64,000 nt of DNA from CALMEC01 sp964628685 (GTDB taxonomy: Bacteria; Actinomycetota; Thermoleophilia; Miltoncostaeales; Miltoncostaeaceae): assembly GCA_964628685.1 (NCBI GenBank), contig CAZVNM010000003.1, forward strand, positions 186,001-250,000, given 5' to 3'. The translations under genes were made by a program, and so were the position numbers. The notes under the pieces were generated by a model. That model was not told the origin of the DNA and searched no databases. It saw only the letters and a list, made by a program, of their open reading frames with translations. Each line of letters begins with the position of its first letter. Position 1 is the first letter of the stretch. Positions 58,577 to 64,000 of this stretch are shown piece after piece.

Positions 58577-60028
58577 TCAGCCCTCGAACGGGGTCTCCCG
58601 GAGCTCGGCCAGGCGCCAGGGGACCGTGGGATCGTCGTCGGAGAGACGCAGGGTGAAGCGCTCGACGAACTCGACGCGCCGTTTGCCGTCGCCCGCCACG
58701 ACCACGACCGTGTCGCGATCCTCGACGTAGCGCACACCGCGCACGTGGACGTCCACCACCACCCGGATCGGCTGGGCGGGCACGACGTCGCGCACCACGA
58801 CCTTGGTGACCTCGGGACCGCGCACCACCAGTCGCGACCCGGGACCGCGCGGACGCAGCATGTCGTCCACCAGCATCTTGGGGGCGATGGCGAGCAGGTC
58901 GTCGTCCTCGTCGTCCACCGCCTTGGCCCAGGCGGTCACCAGGCGGCGCACGGCCACCTCGATGAGGTCCGGGTCGACCCGCCCGTCGACCAGGGCAAGA
59001 TCGCGCGCCTGAAGCAGGGCGTCGTCCTCGAAGTCGACGGCGATCAGCTCGCCGAGGTCCGTCCCGGGCCGGGTTGCGCGCTCGACCCCGTGCTCGATGA
59101 CGGTGTCGTCGCGCATGCGCGCCACGTCCTCGTCGGGCCGGGCGACGAGCGGCGCGTACAGGTTGTGCTCGCCCTCCTCGTCCTGCTCGATCGAGAGCAG
59201 CACCCAGCGGTCGCCGCGGATGCCGAACGTCCAGTACTCGCGCAGCCACGACTCGCGCGACGGGTTCTCGTTGTGCGGGATCTCGCGGCCGAAGCGGTCC
59301 AGGACGTAGTCGTCCATGTAGGCGCTCATCCGGGCGATCATGCGGTCGCGCGTGTCGTCGTCCTCGTTTCGCAGGCCCACGTACTCCACCCGCAGGTCGC
59401 GCACCGTGATCTTGTTGGTCCAGCCCTTTCGGCGGAAGTCCTGCAGCCGTCGCTCCCACTCGACCATCAGCTCCGGCGCCACCATCGTGCGCAGGCGATC
59501 GACGTCCCCCGCCTGCCACGACTTCTGGATCTCGCGGAACATGCGGTCGGCGTTGACGCGGACGGTCTCCTCCGCAAACCAGGGGTCGTCCTCGGCCGCG
59601 GACATCGCCGCGCCCTTCACCTGCTTGCTCCGCTGCTCCCGCGCGCGCTTGGTCCTCTTGTCCCGGAACGTCGCGTGCTCCCTCGACCAGGTGGCGGCGC
59701 GACGGGCGGCGCGGGCGGCCAGCATGCCGAAGATCCAGACGGCGATGAAGAAGCCGGCGATCAGGATGAAGATGAAGAACGCGGCGCGGGGGTCGATCGG
59801 ACCGATCGGCACGTATCCACCGCCACCGCCGCCGAAGCCCCCACCGCCACCGCCGAAGCCTCCGCCACCACCACCGAACCCGCCACTGCCACCCCCGCCA
59901 CCGAAGCCTCCGGTGCCGCCGCCGGCGGCGGCGTCGGCGACCGCGGGCGCACCGACCACGATGGCGGCCGCGATCAGACGCAGCAGGTGATGGGGCGCGC
60001 GGGCGCGACGCGGGGACGTCCGTGGCAT
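58577..60028 (-). CDS. Tim44-like domain membrane protein with glycine-rich segment
   Basis: A 483-aa protein. A signal-like N terminus is followed by a Gly-rich low-complexity segment (~37-70, GGFGGGGG repeats) and one transmembrane helix (AAFFIFILIAGFFIAVWIFG). A basic charged linker leads to a Tim44-like domain (WFAEETVRVNADRMFREIQKSW, MVAPELMVEWERRL, REYWTFGIRGDRWVLLSIEQ). A second alpha+beta region completes it, probably a repeated Tim44-like fold. The bacterial function is unknown. A TACAAT box 7 nt before ATG 60028 marks a leaderless start. Confidence 0.85.
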   Translation of the reverse strand: MPRTSPRRARAPHHLLRLIAAAIVVGAPAVADAAAGGGTGGFGGGGGSGGFGGGGGGFGGGGGGFGGGGGGYVPIGPIDPRAAFFIFILIAGFFIAVWIFGMLAARAARRAATWSREHATFRDKRTKRAREQRSKQVKGAAMSAAEDDPWFAEETVRVNADRMFREIQKSWQAGDVDRLRTMVAPELMVEWERRLQDFRRKGWTNKITVRDLRVEYVGLRNEDDDTRDRMIARMSAYMDDYVLDRFGREIPHNENPSRESWLREYWTFGIRGDRWVLLSIEQDEEGEHNLYAPLVARPDEDVARMRDDTVIEHGVERATRPGTDLGELIAVDFEDDALLQARDLALVDGRVDPDLIEVAVRRLVTAWAKAVDDEDDDLLAIAPKMLVDDMLRPRGPGSRLVVRGPEVTKVVVRDVVPAQPIRVVVDVHVRGVRYVEDRDTVVVVAGDGKRRVEFVERFTLRLSDDDPTVPWRLAELRETPFEG

Positions 60029-60035
60029 GGCCTGG

Positions 60036-60041
60036 ATTGTA
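60036..60041 (-). promoter_or_regulatory. -10 element of the leaderless Tim44-like gene
   Basis: TACAAT on the minus strand, the closest match to TATAAT among the boxes listed here, ends 7 nt before ATG 60028 with CCAGGCC between. Confidence 0.65.
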
Positions 60042-60120
60042 GACCCCCGTTTCAGGACCCGAGGCCCCCTGTCCAAGCCTTCACCCGTCGTTCGCCGGGA
60101 TGCGGGGGACGCCCGCCGTC

Positions 60121-60160
60121 GCGCGACGCGGTGACCGACGGCCACCGCATCGCGTCGTGC
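60121..60160 (-). terminator. Imperfect hairpin downstream of gyrA
   Basis: Two stacked stems (GCGCGAC with GTCGTGC, then GCGGTG with CACCGC) enclose a 9-nt loop, with a 5-nt internal bulge on one side. It lies just past the gyrA stop on the minus strand and is a moderate terminator candidate. Confidence 0.35.
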
Positions 60161-60170
60161 GACGGCGAGG

Positions 60171-62735
60171 TCAGTCGTCGTCCCCGGGCTGCTCCACACC
60201 GGCGGTGCCGTCGGCGCGGGCGCCGTCGTCCGGTCCGTCCGGCGCGCCGTCCAGGTCGGCGACCGCGGCGTCCACGTCGACCGCGCCCTCGGGGATGTCG
60301 GCGCCCTCCTCGACGGGTGCGACGCCGGAGACCTGGTCCTCGTCACCCATGACCATCAGGCGAACGCCCTCGGTCGAGCGGCCCATGCGGCGGATGGTGT
60401 CGACGGCGATGCGGATGACCTGACCGAGCATCGAGATGAGCAGGAGCTCCTGCCCCTCGCGCACGGGCCGGGCCGTGATGAGCTCGCCCTTGCGGTCGGA
60501 CACCTTGATGGTGCGCACGCCCTGGGTGGGACGGCCCTTGCGCGGGTACTCGGACATCGGGGTGCGCTTGCCGTACCCGTTGCCGGTGACCACGAGCAGA
60601 TCCTCGTCGTCGTTGGCGACGCACACGGCGAGCACGCGGTCCTCGGCCTTGAGGGTCATGGCCCGCACGCCCTGGGTGTCGCGTCCCATCGGGCGGGCCT
60701 GACTCTCGTGGAAGCGGGCCGCCTGGCCGCGCGCCGAGACGAACAGCACGTCGTCGTCGCCGTCGGTGAGCGCCGCCCCGATCAGCTCGTCGCCCTCGTG
60801 CAGCTTGATCGCGATGATCCCGGTCTCCTTGAGGACCGTGTCGTAGCTCGTGAACTCGGTCTTCTTGACCATCCCGTCGCGGGTGGCGAGCAGGAGGTAC
60901 TTGCCCTCGCCGTAGTCACGGGTGTTGAAGACCTGGCGCACCTCCTCGTCCGGCTTCAGCGCCAGCACGTTGGCGATGTGACGCCCGCGGGCGTCGCGCG
61001 CACCCTGGGGCAGCTCGTGCACCTTCTGGCGGTAGACCCGTCCCTGGTTGGTGAAGAAGAGCAACCAATCGTGCGTGGAGGCGATGAAGAGGTGGTCGAC
61101 GTAGTCGTCGTCCTTGATCTTCGTGCCGCGCAGGCCCTTGCCGCCGCGCCGCTGGGCGCGGTAGGTGGAGACCGGCAGCCGCTTGATGTAGCCGCTGGCG
61201 GTGATCGAGATGACCATCTCCTCGTCGGCGATCAGGTCCTCGATGTCGATCTCGCCCTCGGCCGGGACGATCTCGGTGCGCCGGTGGTCGCCGTACCGCG
61301 CCTTGATGTCCAGCAAGTCGGCGCGGATGACCGCGTAGACGCGGGCCTCGTCGCCCAGGATGGCGCGCAGCTCGGCGATGGTGGCCAGAAGCTGGGCGTG
61401 CTCCTCCTCGATCTTGCCGGCCTCCAGCTGGGTGAGCCGCTGCAGTCGCAGGTCGAGGATGGCGCGGGCCTGCACCTCGGTGAGGTCGAAGCGCGACATG
61501 AGGCCGGTTCGCGCGGTCTCCGGGTCGGGGCTCGAGCGGATGAGCTCGATCACCTCGTCCAGGTTGGAGAGCGCGATGAGGAGGCCCTCGAGGATGTGGG
61601 CGCGCTGCTCGGCACGGTTGAGGCGGAAGCGCGACCGGCGGGTGATGACCTCGCGCTGGTGGTCCAGGTAGTGGCGGATGAACGCGCGCAGACCGAGGGC
61701 CTTGGGCGCGCCCTCCACCAGGGCCACGGCGTTGACGCCGAAGGTGACCTGGGCCTGGGTGTGCTTGTAGAGCTTGTTGAGCGCGACCTTGGGGACCGCG
61801 TCGCGCTTGAGCTCCACCACCACCCGCAGGCCGTCGCGGCCGCTCTCGTCGCGCACGTCGTCGGGACCGGAGATCTCGGGGATCACCTTGTCCTTGGCGA
61901 GCTCGGCGATCTTGCGGACGAAGTCGGCGGTGCCCACCTGGTAGGGCAGCTCGGTGAAGATGATGGCGTTCTTGCCGTGCTTGAGCGGTTCGTTGTGCGC
62001 ACGCGCCCGCATGATCACGCGGCCGCGACCGGTGCGGTAGGCGTCGGCGATGCCGGATCGGCCGACGATGAACCCGCCGGTCGGGAAGTCGGGGCCCTGC
62101 ACGTGCTCCATGAGGCCGTCGACCGTGATGTCCGGGTCGTCGATCATCGCGACGGTGGCGTCGACGATCTCGCCCAGGTTGTGCGGCGGGATGTTGGTGG
62201 CCACGCCCACGGCGATGCCGGCCGAGCCGTTGACGAGGAGCGCCGGGAAGCGCGCCGGCAGGACGACCGGCTCCTGGCCCTTGTCGTCGTAGGTCGGCGT
62301 GAAGTCGACCGTGTCCTCGTCGATGTCGCGCAGGAGCTCCACCGCGATGCGGTCCAGCCGCGCCTCGGTGTAGCGCATGGCGGCGGCCGGGAAGTCGTTG
62401 GAGCCGAAGTTGCCCTGGCCGTCGACGAGGGTGTAGCGCGTGGAGAAGGGCTGGGCCAGCCGCACCAGCGCGTCGTAGATCGCGCTGTCGCCGTGCGGGT
62501 GGAACTTACCCATGACCTCGCCGACGACGTTGGCGCACTTCACGTACGAGCGGTCGGGCTGCAGGCCCTGCTCGTTCATGGCGTGGAGGATGCGCCGGTG
62601 CACCGGCTTCAGCCCGTCGCGCACATCCGGAAGCGCCCGTCCGACGATCACGCTCATCGCGTAGTCGAGGTACGAGGTGCTCATCTCGACCCCGAGGTCC
62701 CGGGGCTCGATGCGGCCGTGTCGGTCGATTGCCAA
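60171..62735 (-). CDS. gyrA: DNA gyrase subunit A
   Basis: An 854-aa subunit that cuts and rejoins DNA during supercoiling. The catalytic tyrosine is Y122 (AMRYTEARL). The quinolone region reads HPHGDSAIYD, with Ser84 and Asp88 at the positions equal to E. coli S83 and D87, so no resistance change is seen. The C-terminal wrapping domain carries the GyrA box QRRGGKG. The last ~35 residues are very acidic, resembling the regulatory tails of some GyrA proteins. TTG 62735 is the start, with GGAG 10 nt upstream. It follows gyrB after ~80 nt. Confidence 0.97.
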   Translation of the reverse strand: MAIDRHGRIEPRDLGVEMSTSYLDYAMSVIVGRALPDVRDGLKPVHRRILHAMNEQGLQPDRSYVKCANVVGEVMGKFHPHGDSAIYDALVRLAQPFSTRYTLVDGQGNFGSNDFPAAAMRYTEARLDRIAVELLRDIDEDTVDFTPTYDDKGQEPVVLPARFPALLVNGSAGIAVGVATNIPPHNLGEIVDATVAMIDDPDITVDGLMEHVQGPDFPTGGFIVGRSGIADAYRTGRGRVIMRARAHNEPLKHGKNAIIFTELPYQVGTADFVRKIAELAKDKVIPEISGPDDVRDESGRDGLRVVVELKRDAVPKVALNKLYKHTQAQVTFGVNAVALVEGAPKALGLRAFIRHYLDHQREVITRRSRFRLNRAEQRAHILEGLLIALSNLDEVIELIRSSPDPETARTGLMSRFDLTEVQARAILDLRLQRLTQLEAGKIEEEHAQLLATIAELRAILGDEARVYAVIRADLLDIKARYGDHRRTEIVPAEGEIDIEDLIADEEMVISITASGYIKRLPVSTYRAQRRGGKGLRGTKIKDDDYVDHLFIASTHDWLLFFTNQGRVYRQKVHELPQGARDARGRHIANVLALKPDEEVRQVFNTRDYGEGKYLLLATRDGMVKKTEFTSYDTVLKETGIIAIKLHEGDELIGAALTDGDDDVLFVSARGQAARFHESQARPMGRDTQGVRAMTLKAEDRVLAVCVANDDEDLLVVTGNGYGKRTPMSEYPRKGRPTQGVRTIKVSDRKGELITARPVREGQELLLISMLGQVIRIAVDTIRRMGRSTEGVRLMVMGDEDQVSGVAPVEEGADIPEGAVDVDAAVADLDGAPDGPDDGARADGTAGVEQPGDDD

Positions 62736-62814
62736 GTGCTAGTTCTCCAGGGGGGTGGTCACGGCGTCGATCCGCCGGTGCGGTCGATGGAGGGCCCGGA
62801 CGTCCCGGCGGGCC

Positions 62815-64000
62815 TCAGACGTCAAGGTTTCGCACCTTCTGGGCGTTGGTCTCGATGAAGTTGCGTCGGGGCTCCACCTGGTCGCCCATGAGGACCGCGA
62901 AGAGCTCGTCGGCCGCGGCGGCGTCATCCAGGTCGACCTTCTGCAGGATGCGGCGCTCGGGGTCCATCGTGGTCTCCCAGAGCTGCTCGAAGTTCATCTC
63001 GCCGAGGCCCTTGAACCGGCTGAGCTGGATGCCCTCGCGGGTGAGCTCGAGGATCGCGGTGCGCAGGCCGTCGAAGGTCTCGGCCTCCCGGCTGCGGGCG
63101 CCGCGGCGGATGACGAACGGACCCGACCCGACCTGCTCGCGAAGCTGCGCCCGCGCCTGGCGCAGACGGTTGAGCTCACGGCTTTCGAAGATGGAGAACG
63201 GGATGGCCGCGGTGCGGGCCTCGCCGGTGCGCGAGTGCACGGAGCGGGCGTTGACGATGCCGTGCTCGTCGTCGCGGCTGACCACCGAGAGGGTGCTGGA
63301 GTGGGTGGTGGCGCGGTCGACCGCCTCGGCCAGGGCGTCGGCGTCGGCGGGCTCCAGGTCGACGAGGCCGGTGACCTGGAGGAAGTCGATGACCGACTGC
63401 GCGTAGTTGCCGCGAAGCGCCGAGGCCCAGCCGTCGTGCTCGCGCAGGAGCCGCTGCAGCCGCTGGAACTTGCTCTTGGACATGTTGGTCTGCCGGCCGT
63501 CGTGCGGATGGATCTGCACGTCGGCGGCGTTGCGGTCCAGGAGCCACTCCTCGAGGTCGTTCTCCTTCTCGATGTACTGCTCCTGGTTGCCCTGCTTGAC
63601 CTTGTAGAGCGGCGGGCAGGCGATGTAGACGTAGCCGGCCTCGATGAGCGCCGGCATGTGGCGGAACAGGAACGTGAGGATAAGGGTGCGGATGTGCGCG
63701 CCGTCCACGTCGGCGTCGGTCATGAGGATGAGCTTGTGGTAGCGGGCCTTGTCGAGGTTGAAGTCCTCGCCGATGCCCGTGCCCATCGCGCCGATGATCG
63801 CCTGGATCTCGGTGTTGGAGAGGACCTTGTCGAAGCGGGCCTTCTCGACGTTGATGATCTTGCCGCGCAGCGGCAGGATCGCCTGGAAGCTCGCCTGGCG
63901 CGCCTGGACGGCCGAGCCGCCGGCCGAGTCGCCCTCCACCAGGAAGAGCTCGGTGTTGCTGGGGTCGCGGTCGGAGCAGTCGTGGAGCTTTCCGGGGAGC
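62815..64000 (-). CDS. gyrB: DNA gyrase subunit B (partial, 5' end outside window)
   Basis: The C-terminal 394 residues of GyrB, the ATPase subunit. The TOPRIM metal site is complete: LVEGDSAGGSA and LMTDADVDGAHIRTL. Then PLYKVKQGNQEQYIEKENDL is followed by about 165 residues (to QLSRFKGLGEMN) before the conserved tail QLWETTMDPERR and AVLMGDQVEPRRNFI. An insertion of similar length and place is known in E. coli GyrB and is absent from most Gram-positive GyrB proteins. The frame continues past 64000. Confidence 0.97.
   Translation of the reverse strand, partial: LPGKLHDCSDRDPSNTELFLVEGDSAGGSAVQARQASFQAILPLRGKIINVEKARFDKVLSNTEIQAIIGAMGTGIGEDFNLDKARYHKLILMTDADVDGAHIRTLILTFLFRHMPALIEAGYVYIACPPLYKVKQGNQEQYIEKENDLEEWLLDRNAADVQIHPHDGRQTNMSKSKFQRLQRLLREHDGWASALRGNYAQSVIDFLQVTGLVDLEPADADALAEAVDRATTHSSTLSVVSRDDEHGIVNARSVHSRTGEARTAAIPFSIFESRELNRLRQARAQLREQVGSGPFVIRRGARSREAETFDGLRTAILELTREGIQLSRFKGLGEMNFEQLWETTMDPERRILQKVDLDDAAAADELFAVLMGDQVEPRRNFIETNAQKVRNLDV

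Noticed and set aside
62050..62110. Quinolone-resistance change in gyrA
   Set aside because: The key positions (Ser84 and Asp88, near 62470-62490) are the sensitive residues; nothing unusual was seen in the region.

Overview
The window is one 64 kb chromosomal segment of a high-GC bacterium (about 70% GC by eye), densely coded on both strands, with frequent GTG/TTG starts, ATGA/GTGA stop-start overlaps and no rRNA, tRNA, insertion sequence, phage or CRISPR. High GC, an NHEJ Ku protein, an eukaryote-like isoleucyl-tRNA synthetase (IleRS2), an ECF42-type sigma factor with its DGPF partner and split accD/accA genes point to Actinomycetota. The lack of mycolate-type genes and a GyrB with an E. 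coli-like insertion suggest a deep branch such as Thermoleophilia; that placement is an inference.

Layout. 1-11547 (+): the end of nuoD, then nuoE-nuoN, the proton-pumping NADH dehydrogenase in canonical order. 11689-19057: an AlkA-type DNA glycosylase, a secreted GIKW-repeat protein (-), trehalose-phosphatase otsB (+), polX (-), and an L,D-transpeptidase/thioredoxin/small-protein operon (+). 19062-24491: a secreted subtilase (-) and a two-domain FKBP lipoprotein (-), an AraC regulator (+) and an alpha/beta hydrolase (-). The intergenic stretches here hold tandem repeats with GTTC-N4-GAAC palindromes. 24613-30773: ileS (-) coupled to a HAD phosphatase, then (+) a hydrolase, a lipid kinase and a 75-aa protein. 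31066-33496 (+): accD-accA and a small gene. 33580-34010: a third repeat array. 34045-38966 (-): fabZ-fabH-fabD-fabG-fabF and a dual-specificity phosphatase, without acpP. 39199-43143: two divergent SDR genes and an nfeD-slipin operon.

The most interesting region is the minus-strand operon 51986-43192. In order of transcription it holds a PelF-like glycosyltransferase, a polytopic membrane protein in the PelG position, a spherulin-4/Sph3-like glycosidase, a GH114 endo-galactosaminidase and a very large secreted Agd3-like deacetylase. The three hydrolase/esterase families are those that process fungal galactosaminogalactan; here they sit in one translationally coupled bacterial operon with Pel-type synthesis genes. 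This suggests a complete system for making, exporting, trimming and deacetylating a galactosamine-rich exopolysaccharide. Two membrane diguanylate cyclases lie about 4 kb away.

52467-64000: ku (+), a membrane-anchored unknown protein (+), a DGPF/YCII protein with its ECF sigma factor (+), the GGDEF pair (-), a glycine-rich Tim44-like membrane protein (-), gyrA (-) and the 3' part of gyrB (-).

Several transcription units begin with a TANNNT -10 box only 6-9 nt before the start codon, implying leaderless mRNAs. G+C-rich hairpins without U-tracts lie at several gene ends and are annotated as candidate terminators.
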